64,000 nucleotides of DNA from Sciurus carolinensis (taxonomy: Eukaryota > Chordata > Mammalia > Rodentia > Sciuridae): positions 90,314,738 through 90,378,737 of the forward strand of contig NC_062214.1 of assembly GCF_902686445.1 (NCBI RefSeq). Reading direction: 5' to 3'. This document shows, piece by piece, positions 32,508 to 43,198 of the stretch. The position numbers and the translations under genes were made by a program. The first letter of the stretch is position 1. Every line of letters begins with the position of its first letter. Below the pieces are notes generated by a model, which was not told the origin of the DNA, did no database searches, and saw only the letters and a list, made by a program, of their open reading frames with translations.

Positions 32508-32640
32508 TTTTTTTAAAAGAGAAGACAATGAAAAGCTACAGAATTTTGAAGAGAAAAGGCTAAGAATCTTACAATAAGCCAAGTTGTTTATCTTGTGTAA
32601 AAAACAACATATTTTCAGTTATGTAAGAACAAATATAATG

Positions 32641-32708
32641 GGGGCTCATCCCAGTGCCTTGGAAGGCAGAGGCATGAGGATCAGAAGTTCAAAGCCAGCC
32701 TAAGCAAA
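32641..32708 (+). mobile_element. B1 fragment
   Basis: 'gggctcatcccagtgccttggaaggcagaggcatgaggatcag', ending in a CA/TA simple repeat. Confidence 0.7.
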
Positions 32709-32872
32709 ACACACACACATATACACGTATATATGACTATATATAGAGATAAAAATCAGCTAGAACACTAAAATCAGTTCAATATAGCATAAATTAAATA
32801 ATTTTTATAAATACAAATACCAAATAAATTTTATAATTTGAAAACAATGCACATATTAGAAATGATCACTGA

Positions 32873-33047
32873 GCCAGGCATGGTGACACATGCCTATAAG
32901 CCCAGTGACTCTGGACACTGAGGCAGGAAGATTTCAAATTCAAAGTCAGCCTCAGCAACTTAGTGAGACTCTATTTCAAAATAAAAAACAAAACAAGCTA
33001 GGGATGTGGCTCAGTGGTAAAGCACACCCAGGTTCAATCCCCAGTAT

Positions 33048-33089
<42 letters not shown>
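32873..33089 (+). mobile_element. B1-dID SINE with long A-tail
   Basis: 'gagccaggcatggtgacacatgcctataagcccag' to 'ggttcaatccccagtatc', then about 40 A. Confidence 0.92.
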
Positions 33090-33091
<2 letters not shown>

Positions 33092-33547
33092 ACAAACAAA
33101 AATCCTGAAACTGGGATTCTTCAGTTTGAAAGAACACAGAAGGGAGATGGACTGGTTGTTTCAAATATATGATGGTTAGAAAGTGGGGAGAAAGTTATTC
33201 TGTGATGCTGAGGCTATAGAAAAATGTGTGTAAGCAGTTATAGAAAGACAAGTTTCAGAAAAAAAATTCAATAGCCTGAGATTTCCAACAATGACCCACA
33301 ATATGTAACAAAGCCATGTCTATCACTGAAACTAAGCAGAAAAAGCAAAGTCACTTGTCAAATAAATATACAGAAGACCCCTCTATAGTAGGATTAATTT
33401 GGACACACCTAGGGCTTTATTCAAATATACAATTCTATTGATGTATCTTATCAAAAATTTTTTCACTACTAGAGAGACTACTTAGAATTCCTGAATGATC
33501 AGAATGTAAACCAAGAAACATATTCTAAGAACTGATCTTTTTTCTTT
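33090..33547. other. intron 1, nothing recognised
   Basis: Unassigned. Confidence 0.4.
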
Positions 33548-33719
33548 ATTTTTATTTTTTGGTACTGGGGACTGAAGCAAGGGGATTTATCACTGAGCTC
33601 TTCTTATTTTTTAAGACAGGGTCTCACTAAGTTGCTGAGGCTGGCTTTGAACTTGAAATCCTCTTTCCTCAGTCTCCTGAGTAACTGGGATTACAGGCAT
33701 GCACCAACGTGCCTAGCCT
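33548..33719 (-). mobile_element. B1-dID SINE
   Basis: 'ggtactggggactgaagcaaggggatttatcactgagc' (ID shortened) then reverse B1 to 'cgtgcctagcc'. Confidence 0.88.
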
Positions 33720-33747
33720 GTAGACTGATCTTTAGTGATCTTGATGA

Positions 33748-33935
33748 TTTTTTTGTTTGTATATGGTATTGGGAATTGAACCCAGGAATGCTCCACTGAT
33801 AACAGCTACATTGCCAGTCCTTTAAAGAAATTTTAATTCCAAGACAGAGTTTTGCTAAACTGCTGAGGCTAGACTCAAACCAATCCTCCTGCCTCAGTCT
33901 TCCAAGTTTCTGGGTGCCATAGCACCCAACCCTGA
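33748..33935 (-). mobile_element. B1-dID SINE
   Basis: 'ggtattgggaattgaacccaggaatgctcc' then reverse B1 'caagacagagttttgctaaactgctgaggc'. It sits in tandem with the previous copy. Confidence 0.85.
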
Positions 33936-34747
33936 TATAGGTTATGGCACTCAGCCCTAATATTCTTCTGGAGAGTTCTGTCGTCCTATATTTGAGAATG
34001 GAAATTTTTCGTAAGTATTACTTTCTAACCAGGTGACTTTTCAGAAACCCAGATTTTCAAACTCCACAGGCTTCATAGTGACTTTGGTGGTATGTTTTAA
34101 AAGATGCTATAAAATTGCCAAGGATTTTTTAATTAGTCTGGTTACAGCAGTCAAATCTTTTCCATCTGCTTGCTACAGCATCCATGATTTTATACAATAA
34201 TCGACTCTCTGACAGGTCACTGAAGTGATGTTTAACACTAAAAGGTAGGATAACATGCTAGTTAGAAATGAAGAGCAGTGACCTCTTGCTTTCATGAAAA
34301 GGTGCACAATCAGAATAACCAATACCTTCTAGAGAACACAAGGCAACTACAATTTGCAAGAGCATCTGTGAATATTTTCCTTTCTCTCCTTCTGCCTCAT
34401 GTACTCTATTTCCCTATTAAGGACCACTAATCACCAGACACTGGTATCACTTGTCCACCATTGCTTGTCAATACTATTTGTGCTTTGTTCCTATAGTTGA
34501 CCACCAAAAACTTCCTCTCTGCATGGATATAGCTAAAGGACCAAGATAAGTCACGAAAATCACTCTTCATGTACCCAACCCAACCAAAGCATTTGTGGTC
34601 AAAAGCAGCGTACCACAACCACTGACAAAGTGTTAAGTCCTAGTTTCCTATTTAAAACTCAAATCCAGCTCTTAGACTCCAGCTCACAGAGTGGCACATT
34701 TGTAAATTATACATTAAGTTCATTAATTGCCTTAATAAAAGTGTTTT
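33936..34747. other. intron 1, nothing recognised
   Basis: Unassigned. Confidence 0.45.
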
Positions 34748-34810
34748 ATAGTACTGGGGATTGAACTCAGGGCCTTGAACATGACTAGGTGAATTGCAAC
34801 CCTAGTCCTT
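34748..34810 (-). mobile_element. ID SINE fragment
   Basis: 'tagtactggggattgaactcagggccttgaacatgactagg' to 'caaccctagtcc'. Confidence 0.75.
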
Positions 34811-34889
34811 TAATTGCTTTTTTGAGGGCATTTGTCAGACCAGACTATCCTCTACCTCATTCAGGAATGAATGAGGCCTCTCTTCAAGA

Positions 34890-34997
34890 GGGCTAAGAAT
34901 GGGCTGGGGAGACAGCTCAGCTGGTAGAGTGCTTACCTCGCAAGCACAAGGCTCTGAGTTTGATCCCCAGTACCGCAAAAAAAAAGGGCTAAGAATG
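34890..34997 (+). mobile_element. ID SINE, young, perfect 12-bp TSD
   Basis: Body 34902-34985 ('ggctggggagacagctcagctggtagagtgcttacctcgcaagc'). The duplication gggctaagaatg is at 34890-34901 and 34986-34997. Confidence 0.93.
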
Positions 34998-35583
34998 AAA
35001 AAAAGGAGTTTTCAAGTGAGGTCTCTGCCCCTGCCCAGAAGGTACAAACAGCAACTGGGGCCTATTTATTTCCAAATGTAACAAGAAAACTGCTTCTCTT
35101 TCCACTCAGAAAGAGCTCTGCATTCACTGTACAGTACTTCAAAGGTGATTCCTAATTTGTAATTACCTATAGACAATTACATTTAAAGTAGCAAAAACAT
35201 TTAAAGTAGATAATTATAATATAATTATAATTATCTATAATTATTTATAGATAATTTATCTATAAATTATCTGTCCTCTTATAGGTTTTGGAATCTTAAT
35301 AGACTTTGGCATGACCAACAGTTTTGTGTGTATATAATCTGCCTGGGAAGACTCAGGTCTCACACATGAAATATGGATGTCAGGATTGTCTGGCTAGGTA
35401 TTTTTCTCCAAAAGCTTCATGCCAGAGGAAAAAAAAATGCTATACTCAATTCTAGGAAGGTAAATATGGTATTGTAAAAAGAACACTGAATTTTGAATTA
35501 GATGTGATTTCTGAACTCAAATTTCCACTGACACTGGCCAAATTGCTTCATTAAATATTAATTTTCTTGTTATAAAATGAAGG
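34998..35583. other. intron 1, AT-rich, no gene
   Basis: Contains the AT palindrome at 35213-35275 and a faint sense MIR at about 35510-35580. Confidence 0.45.
35213..35275. repeat. AT-rich palindromic cluster
   Basis: Overlapping inverted repeats of 'ataattataat', 'attatctataatta' and 'ttatagataatttatctataa'. It can fold into hairpins. Confidence 0.8.
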
Positions 35584-35906
35584 GAGAGCTGCGCATGGTG
35601 GCACATGCCTATAATCCCAGAAGTTTGGGAGGCTGAGGCAGGAGGATCATGAGTTCAAAGCCAGCCTCAGTAACTTAGTGAGGTCCTGAGTGAGACACTG
35701 TCTCTAGAAAAAATATTTTCAAAAAAGGGCTGGGGGGCATTGGCACTGGGGTTGTGGCTCAGTGGTAGAGCACTTGCCTGGCACTTGTAAGGCACTAGGC
35801 TCAATCCTCACATAGAAATACATAAATATAAATAAAATTTTAAAAAATAGGGCTTGGGATGAGATTCATGGTTAAGTGCCCTTAGGTTCAATTCCCAGTA
35901 CCAACA
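35584..35906 (+). mobile_element. B1-dID SINE split by an ID
   Basis: 'agctgcgcatggtggcacatgcctataatcccag' to 'gggctgggggg', then the nested copy. Another ID half, 'gggcttgggatgagattcatggttaagtgcc', follows. Confidence 0.85.
35745..35850 (+). mobile_element. ID SINE, nested
   Basis: 'ggcactggggttgtggctcagtggtagagcacttgcctgg' to a TAAATATAAATAAAAT tail. Confidence 0.85.
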
Positions 35907-36309
35907 AAACAAAATATGAAAGGAGGATCCATCATTTCCAAAGCACATTATAAGGACACAAAACTGAAAAATGTAAGACAGTTCAAAAATATAAGATAAC
36001 TCAAATATTCTTACAAAGTTCTCACGTCTGAACTTAAAAACCTCAGAGTTATTTACCTTTAACAGGTATCAACAGTATTAAAAAATTCAAAGAAAAAGTA
36101 TTTAAAATATTTTTACAAATTATATTACAGGTTGTACTGAGACTTTTTTGAGTTCTATAAAAGGAATAACAATTCTTTCTTTTTCCATGAACTCAGTGAT
36201 ATGGGTTTTTCTTTTAGGCTATTCCTCCCTCAGATATGTTTCATAACACTTAACACTGTAGTACTTGACAGAAAGACTCCATTTTGCTTCAAAAATCTCT
36301 CAGGATCAG

Positions 36310-36398
36310 GCTGTGGGGAGCAGATATAAGTCAGTAGTAGAGCTCTTGCCAACCATGCCTGAGGCTCTGGGTTTGATCACCAGAACAGGGAAAAAACA
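36310..36398 (+). mobile_element. ID SINE, diverged
   Basis: 'tgtggggagcagatataagtcagtagtagagctcttgcc' to 'ggtttgatcaccagaacagg'. Confidence 0.8.
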
Positions 36399-37454
36399 AA
36401 ATAAAACAAAACTTGTCTCAGGGCCAAGGTACCAATCTCATGGCTTCCATTTTAACACCTGGAATATCCTTCCTACCAACCTACTAGGTCACTGACCCCA
36501 CCTACAGGCTAAGCCTTTCAAATCTCAATTATGTGAAATTTGAAAGGGGTTGCTCCCCTAGGGAACTGTCAATAAACCAATGGGATACAACAAAGTTGCT
36601 GAGAAGAGAACCTTATTATATCATCTTCCCTGAATTCCAGATGCTGCCCTGATATCACTTCATATTTAGCTCGCCTCAGGTGGAAGCAGTACAAGATGTA
36701 AACCATCCTCAGTGACTCTGAGCTTACCCAGCTGGAAGAACACACACCTCCCTCTCCACCTGCCACACTTCATGGGAGCTCACTAATCAACTGAATTTCC
36801 ACCTAGGGCTCTAACGAGAAACAATCAACTTCCCTTTGGGCCTCCCCTTAATTTATTACATTAATTACTGTAACAAAGGAACTGTGTCATCTCAAGTACC
36901 AAAGCTCTCAGCCTATATCTCCAATGGAGATTAGATAAAGAACAAACTAACAGTGCCAATTTGAGAAGACATCCAATTCAACAGAACTCATCTGACCACG
37001 ATTCAAATAAGGACAGAAGAAAAAAAGTGTAGCATCTCTGGCTCCAAGTCTTTATATTCTACAGGTCATGAACAGTTTTATGGTCCTCACAGGCTGCTAG
37101 CCTCAGACAAAGATTATGAAGCTTGACCTGTTTCATTTCACAGAAACAACTGACACTTTCATCAGAACAAAGCTACTCAACAGGGTTCAGGTTTAGATCC
37201 TTGGTGTTTGTCAACACTATTCTGTGTCAGCATATAAAACCCACAATAGGCTATATAGCAAACTGAATCTGTAAATAATCCAGTCCCAACTCCAGAGGGA
37301 TTTACTTAGTGAAACTGATCCACCCAAGAAACTTTTTCCAAGACCTGTGTGTAAGTAGGTGAAGAAGCAGAAGGCAAAGATTATCTAAAGCAAAAATTCT
37401 TAAAAAGCTTGGCCATCTCCTCCCCCCACCTTTTTTTTAAACTTATTTAAATAT
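36399..37454. other. repeat-poor stretch of intron 1
   Basis: About 1 kb with no recognised repeat or gene. Confidence 0.5.
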
Positions 37455-37578
37455 GTATTTTTAGATGTTGATGCATCTTTATTTTATTCATTTATTTCTA
37501 TGTGATGCTGAGAATCAAACCCAGTGCCTCACACATGCCAGGCAAGCGCTCTACCACTGAGCCCCAGCCCCAGCCCCT
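37455..37578 (-). mobile_element. tailed ID SINE
   Basis: 'ttttagatgttgatgcatctttattttattcatttatttctatgtgatgctg' then reverse ID to 'ccccagccccagccc'. Confidence 0.88.
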
Positions 37579-37697
37579 CTCCTCCCCTTTTAATCAGAGG
37601 GCACATAGGCCTTTATAATTTAGTTCTTATCCCTAAAGATAAAAAATTTTCTGTACTAAAGAGAAGGCAATGCAAAATTCTCAAGAAAACAATAAAC

Positions 37698-37905
37698 AGT
37701 AGAGCAACCTGTGGTGGTACACACCTCCTAATTCCAGCTACTTGAGGCTGAGGCAGGAGGATTCCAAGTTTGAGGCCAGCCTGGGAAACTTGGTGAAACC
37801 CTGTCTCAAAATTTTAAAAAGGCTGAGAGGGCTGGGATGTCGTTCTATTGGTAGAGCTTGCCAAATACACATAAAGCCAGGGATTCAATCCTTGGTCCTG
37901 CCTCT
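37698..37905 (+). mobile_element. B1-dID SINE
   Basis: 'gcaacctgtggtggtacacacctcctaattccagctac' to 'gggctgggatgtcgttctattggtagagc'. Confidence 0.85.
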
Positions 37906-38169
37906 TCTCCATCCCCCTAAAAAAGGTTTAGGAAGGTTAGAAAACAAAGTAGTTCTCACAATTCTTAAAATGTCATCAGCTCCAGAGTCTTGTTTTAGCC
38001 TTCATTCTCACTGCAGTTGATTTCAAAATAGGGCTAGTCCACAAGTCAGGTATTCTAAACATAACCAATTCCTGGAAGCCTCCATGTACAGATGCTCCTT
38101 GACTTATAATGGGCTTATGTGCCAATAAATCCACAAATTGAAAATAAGTCCAATACACATTTGTTTGAT

Positions 38170-38369
38170 CTTTGTGTGTGTGTGAATGCACGTGGGCATT
38201 GCTGGGGATTAAATCCAGGGATACTCTAGCATTGAGCTACAACTCCAGCCCTTTTTATTTTTTATAGACAGTCTTCCTAAATTGTCCAGATTGGCTCAAA
38301 TCTGCAATCCTCCTGCCTCAGCCTACCAAGAAGTTGTGATTACTGTCATGTGCTACCACACTAGCTCCA
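38170..38369 (-). mobile_element. B1-dID SINE
   Basis: (TG) run, 'cattgctggggattaaatccagggatactc', then reverse B1 to 'gctaccacactagc'. Confidence 0.85.
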
Positions 38370-38752
38370 AAATGCATTTAATATGCCTAATTACCAACTG
38401 AACTTTCAAAATTAAAAATCATTTTGAAAATCACTACGCTGAAGAACATTGGTTGTTTATCCGTGTGACTACATGGCTGACTGGGAGCTGCAGTGGTTCG
38501 GAACCATACCATATATCCTACTAAGAATACTGCACTATATATTGCTAACCTGGACAAACATCAAAATTCAAAACTTGAAGTATGATTTCTGCTGAATGCA
38601 TATCACCTTTGAATGATCACAGAGTTGAAAAATTATAAGTTGAATCATCAGAAATCAGGGATCATCTGTATATACTTAAATGTATAATAAATGAAATAGT
38701 TGCTATCAGAATTAAACCATTTACCCATCACATTAAACACCTATAAATCAAA
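38370..38752. other. intron 1, nothing recognised
   Basis: Unassigned. Confidence 0.4.
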
Positions 38753-38922
38753 GTTGACAGGCATGGTGGAGCCTGTAATTCAAGTTACTAGTGAGACTGA
38801 AGCAGAAGGATCACACATTTGAGGCCAGCTGTGGCAATCAAGAGAGAACCTATCTCAAGAAGAAAAGGGTTGGGATGTAGTTCAGTGAGAACATCCCTGA
38901 GTTTAATACCCCGTACCACAAA
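38753..38922 (+). mobile_element. B1-dID SINE, diverged
   Basis: 'tgacaggcatggtggagcctgtaattcaagttac' to 'gagtttaataccccgtaccac'. Confidence 0.82.
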
Positions 38923-38924
38923 AC

Positions 38925-38977
38925 GAAGGAAGGAGGGAGGGGAGGAAAGGAAGAGAGAAAGAAAGAGAAAGACAAAA
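38925..38977. repeat. purine-rich GGAA/GAAA tract
   Basis: Grown from the SINE tail: 'gaaggaaggagggaggggagg' and GAAA units. Confidence 0.9.
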
Positions 38978-38984
38978 GGTAATG

Positions 38985-39150
38985 CCTGAAATGGGAATGC
39001 TGACTGAGAAGAAATGAGGGAGCCTTGTAGAGTGTTAGAAATGTTCTGTATTTGGAACTGGATAGTGTATATGGCTGCATACATATGCAACACTGGAGTT
39101 GTAAATGCACTTACTATACTTTAATATTTGCATAGTATACAATTTTTTTA
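38985..39150 (+). mobile_element. old L1 3' UTR fragment
   Basis: 'agtgttagaaatgttctgtatttggaactggatagtgtatatggctgcatacat' and 'gtaaatgcacttactatact' match the L1M-type 3' UTR. Confidence 0.65.
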
Positions 39151-39221
39151 AAAAGTAAAGGAGTAAATACCTACAAACATCTGCTAAACTAGATCAGTCC
39201 TGGTCCTAAAGTAGCATTTTA

Positions 39222-39307
39222 TTTATTTGCAGTGCTGGAGACTGATCCCAGGGTTTAGTATGTTACATATGTTATGCAAGAACTGTACCACTGAGCTACA
39301 TCATCCT
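39222..39307 (-). mobile_element. ID SINE, diverged
   Basis: 'gcagtgctggagactgatcccagggtttagtatg' to 'ccactgagctacatcatcc'. Confidence 0.78.
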
Positions 39308-39545
39308 TAAAGTAGCATTTTATAAAAAGGGAATCATGACATCATTGTCCACAGATTAGGATATTAGGACGATGACAGGAAGGGAGAAAGAGAAAGGGAG
39401 AGAGAAAGAAACTAACCAACAATGGATTATTCATATTTGACTACAATGTGAGATCTGTTGCAGAGTCTGGAAAATTAAAGTGATAGGGATGTAACAGACC
39501 AAAAAAAAAAAAAAAAAAAAAAAAAGAGGTAAGTAATATTAAGTC

Positions 39546-39691
39546 CTGCAGGAAGTGGTGCATGCTTGTAAACTCAGCTACTTGGGAGGATGAGGCAGTA
39601 AGATCACAACTTTGGGGGCTGGGGAGATAGCTCGGTTGGTAGAGTGCTTTCCTTGCAAGCACAAGGCCCTAGGTTTGATCCCCAGCACCCA

Positions 39692-39722
<31 letters not shown>

Positions 39723-39852
39723 CAAAAAAAGATCGCAACTTTGAGACCAGCCTAGCCAACTCTGAGGACCTTGCCTCAAAGTTAAAAATAAAATGGGCTG
39801 GGGGTGTAGCTCAGGAGTAGAGTGTCTCTGGATTAAATCCCCGGTAACACAG
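39546..39852 (+). mobile_element. B1-dID SINE split by a young ID
   Basis: B1 'aagtggtgcatgcttgtaaactcagctacttgggagg' resumes after the insertion with 'tgagaccagcctagccaac'. Then ID 'gggctgggggtgtagctcaggagtag'. Confidence 0.88.
39616..39730 (+). mobile_element. ID SINE, young, nested
   Basis: 'gggctggggagatagctcggttggtagagtgctttccttgcaagc' with an (AAAAC)n tail. Flanks 'agatcacaacttt' and 'agatcgcaacttt' are duplicated. Confidence 0.92.
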
Positions 39853-39859
39853 AAAAGAA

Positions 39860-40080
39860 AATAAATTGCATAAAATCATGTATGCGCACACATAAGCACA
39901 TGTAAATGAATCTAATTAAAATGGGATTCTAAAGACAATAAGTGAATTTCAATCAATGTCGGCATTATGATATTGGAGGAAATTAGATAAAGGATACAAG
40001 GGATTCCTCTGCACTATTTTCACAATTGCATGAAGTGCTCAAAAGTTTAATTTAAAAACACAAAACATTTTTAAATTTTT
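39860..40080 (+). mobile_element. old L1 3' UTR fragment
   Basis: 'gatattggaggaaattagataaaggatacaagggattcctctgcactattttcacaattgcatg' to 'agtttaatttaaaaac' follows the L1M 3' end order. Confidence 0.65.
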
Positions 40081-40262
40081 TTCACCTCTAAGGTTAACAC
40101 ATTTTATTTACTTACTATTGGTAAGAGTAGCCCAATAAGTAAGAAAAATTCATTTCTAACTTGAAAAGGGTTCTAAAATAGAACCCTAAGAACTGGTGAT
40201 CAAGTCTGTACATTTGTTTCATTGCTTGACAGGGTTTGGTAATATTCTGTTTTTAGAAGTTG

Positions 40263-40352
40263 AGGGGCTGGAAGGGTATAGCTTAATGGTAGAGGGCATG
40301 TTTATCATATGCGAGTCCCTGGGTTTAATCCCTAGCACTAAAAGAAAAAAAA
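40263..40352 (+). mobile_element. ID SINE
   Basis: 'gaggggctggaagggtatagcttaatggtagagggc' to 'gtttaatccctagcact'. Confidence 0.85.
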
Positions 40353-40356
40353 GGTT

Positions 40357-40450
40357 TTGGACTTTGGGGTACAGCTTCATGATAGAGCACTTGCATAGCA
40401 TCCAAGATGCCCTGCGTTCTATCCCCAGCACCATGATGGAAAAAAAAAAG
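40357..40450 (+). mobile_element. ID SINE
   Basis: 'ggactttggggtacagcttcatgatagagcacttgcatagc' to 'ctatccccagcaccatg'. It follows the previous ID head-to-tail. Confidence 0.85.
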
Positions 40451-40611
40451 TTGAAAGTTGTTTTTTTCTTTTAAACATGTCTTCATTAAAGTCTTCATAT
40501 CCTTTGTTATTAGCTGTGAAATGTATTTCTTGGTGTCACCAGAATACATAACACAAAGAATAGACAAACCTTGGTTTTACATAGCAGGGAGTTTGTTTCA
40601 TTCATTCATTT

Positions 40612-40795
40612 ATTCGCTGGCGATTGAACCCAGAGGCACCTTACCACTGAGCTACAACCTCAGCCCCACCCCAGGCTATTTATTTATTTATGAGACAGGG
40701 TCTCACTAAGATGCTGAGGCTATCCTCAAACTGTCAATCCCCCTTGCTCAGCTTCTCAAGCAATATATATCAGGTGTATGTCACTGTACCTGATG
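40612..40795 (-). mobile_element. B1-dID SINE
   Basis: 'gctggcgattgaacccagaggcacc' then reverse B1 to 'ctgtacctgatgg'. Confidence 0.82.
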
Positions 40796-41150
40796 GAGGG
40801 GAGTTTTATTTAGTCCTGATTCCCTTCCTAATGGCACACAGCATTTCTCTGGTAGCAAACTGAGTTAATTTTTCTATGAATAGCATAACAAGATTCCTAG
40901 TTTCCTCTGGGGCCTGCAATTGTTAGCTAGAAGTTACCCATTCTTAGAAAGTGGTTTGGACTTTCTGCCTATTTTTAAATGCAATTCTCATCCACACTGA
41001 AGCTCATCTACTTTTCATCTTTCTCATATAGTCAAGATATTCCTTAAGTACAGTCTGAACAATTGGATACCTAACTCCCTAAAGAGCCTAAAGTCATGGG
41101 AAAACCTAAATATTTCCCTTATGTAAAACATTTATTTAAATGTCAAATAA
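40796..41150. other. intron 1, nothing recognised
   Basis: Unassigned. Confidence 0.4.
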
Positions 41151-41427
41151 GCCAGGTGTGGTGGCACAGGATTACAAGTTCAAGACCAGCCTTAGCAATT
41201 TAGCAAGGCAGGAGCAACTTAGTGAGACCCTGTCTCAAAATAAAAAGCAAGGGTTGGGGATATAGCTCAGTTGGAAGAGTGTTTGCCTCGCATGCACAAG
41301 GCCCTGGGTTCAATCATCAGCACTACCAAAAAAAAAAAAAAAAAAAAAAAAGGGAAGAAGGTTAAGGATGTGGCACAGAGGTAAAGCGGCCCTGGGTCCA
41401 GTACCAAAAAAAAAAAAAAAAAAAAAA
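41151..41427 (+). mobile_element. B1-dID SINE plus extra ID half
   Basis: B1 'agccaggtgtggtggcacagg' lacks its middle and jumps to 'attacaagttcaagaccagcc'. A young-type ID and long A-tail follow, then a second partial ID ('aaggatgtggcacagaggtaaagc') with another A-tail. Confidence 0.85.
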
Positions 41428-41560
41428 GGCAAATAGGTTGAGTGTCGTTGATTACATTCTTCCACATATCCACATAGAAGAACTTATCAATTTGGTCTTT
41501 GGAGTTAAAGTCATGAGGAAGCATCATAATCTGATGGGAAGGAAAAAAAAGAAAGAAAAA

Positions 41561-41762
41561 TAGTGGCACATTCCTCCAATCCCAGTGACTCAGGAGCCTG
41601 AGGCAGGAGCATCACAAGTTCTAGGTCAGCCTAAGCAACTTAGCAAGCCCCTCAACAACTTGGTAAGACCCTGTCTCAAAATATAAAAGAAAAAGAACCA
41701 GGAATATGGTTCAATGGTAAAGAACCTCTGGATTCAATCCCCAGTAACCACCTCCCTCCAAA
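41561..41762 (+). mobile_element. B1-dID SINE
   Basis: 'agtggcacattcctccaatcccagtgactcaggagcc' to 'ggattcaatccccagtaacc'. Confidence 0.88.
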
Positions 41763-41809
41763 AAGGAAAACATGTCCAAAGGCAGAAAACTTCAATTTGC
41801 TCTACTCTC

Positions 41810-41905
41810 CCTAAATCTGTAACAACCTTTGGCAAGTCACTAAATCTATCTGAACCTCAGTTATTTAATCTGTAAACTGCTTAGTAATTAATACATCACA
41901 TATAG
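41810..41905 (+). mobile_element. MIR SINE fragment
   Basis: 'aacctttggcaagtcactaaatctatctgaacctcagttatttaatctgtaaa' reads as sense MIR. Confidence 0.75.
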
Positions 41906-42094
41906 TGTAATGCTCTCAGTAGCAACTAGAACAGCACTCTTGAAATCAAATTCACTAATATTTCTACAAGAAAATATTGATTTCGAAATAGAACAAAAGA
42001 AACTAAATAGCCTCTTATTAGCTGGAGTCAGAGTTGCACTTAACTTATAAAAGAATAACTTTGTTTCATAGTCTTATGGTTTTTATTTATTTAA

Positions 42095-42233
42095 AAAATT
42101 TTTTTGAAGTTGTAAATGGACAGTACACCTTTATTTTATTTGTTTATTTTTACGTGGTGCTAAGGATTGAACCCAGTGCCTCATACATGCTAGGCAAGCA
42201 AGCACTCTGCCACTGAGCCATGACACCACCCCC
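42095..42233 (-). mobile_element. tailed ID SINE
   Basis: 'gaagttgtaaatggacagtacacctttattttatttgtttatttttacgtggtgc' then reverse ID. Flanks 'tcttatg(g/a)tttt' are duplicated. Confidence 0.9.
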
Positions 42234-42304
42234 GAGTCTTATGATTTTTAGAACTGAAAAGTGACTACAGACTTATGGAACTATCTATCAGAAAGTTAGT
42301 TTGT

Positions 42305-42377
42305 TGGACTGGGGATGTAGCTCAGCATGTGCAAGGCCTTGAGTTTTGATTCCCAGAACTGTAAAAAAAAAAAAAAG
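42305..42377 (+). mobile_element. ID SINE, internal deletion
   Basis: 'ggactggggatgtagctcagcatgtgcaaggcc' skips the 'tggtagagcacttgcctag' block. Confidence 0.82.
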
Positions 42378-43002
42378 AGAGACAAAGAGAAATAAGTAAA
42401 TTTGCTAGTTCATAGCAAAACAATTTTCTACCACTCCATGACACTCTTATACACCTTTCAAATAACATTTGAAATAAATGTTCTACAGTTTATCCTTGAA
42501 TTCTTCCTAAATTCTTGGGTAGATAAATTTGAACTCATTCAGTTTATCAATTTGAGCAAGAATAGCTTGAGCAAAAACATGCTGGAAATACTAAATTTTA
42601 ATATTTTTGAGATAATTTATGAGATTTATTTATATCTTTCTGTATCTGTATCTGTAAAAAAAAAAGGATTTATTCATGTTCTAATCAGAGAAAAAAATAA
42701 GTTAAGCATCCATCATTATTTGTCCTAGAAGATATAATCTGGGACAAGAATAAAACCCAGAAGTAGAAATTCTCTAAGATTTTCATCCGTGAATAGATCT
42801 TTCACAGCACATTTAAGTAGCCTTACTAATTCTCTAGCTGCCCTTCCATTTTTAATGTGTTCTTTAAAAGAGTAAGAAAACAGAACTCTTACCATCAGTT
42901 GTACAGACTTACCAAATTCATCTTTTTTCTTCCGCCTAATTTCTAGGTTGCACCCAAACATTTTGTGGTCTTCTTTGCCCTCAACTGAAAATATTTCTAA
43001 AT
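42378..43002. other. intron 1, nothing recognised
   Basis: AT-rich. Frames at 42.4-42.96 kb on either strand have no recognisable domain. Confidence 0.45.
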
Positions 43003-43198
43003 GGTGTTTTTTTGTTTTTTGACCAGGGATTAAACCCAGAGCACCTAATTCCTGAGCCCTTTAGTTTTGAGATAGGGACAAGGGTCTTGCTAAGTTGCTT
43101 AATGCTTTACTAAATTGCTAAGGCTGGTTTTGAATTTGTGATCCTCCTGCCTCAGCCTCCCAAGTCACTGGGATTACAGGCATATGCCACTGAGCCCA
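43003..43198 (-). mobile_element. B1-dID SINE
   Basis: 'gaccagggattaaacccagagcacc' then reverse B1 with an internal duplication of 'ttgctaag/ttactaaattgctaag' to 'ccactgagccc'. Confidence 0.85.

Noticed and set aside
41240..41330. tRNA-Ala-like gene
   Set aside because: It is the ID half of a B1-dID SINE with A-tail. Like all other 'tagctcagt(t/g)gg' hits in the window, it is a retroposed tRNA relative, not a functional tRNA.
42402..42961. 108-codon + and 78-codon - frames
   Set aside because: AT-rich overlapping frames with no domain and no splice context; codon content looks like random intron.
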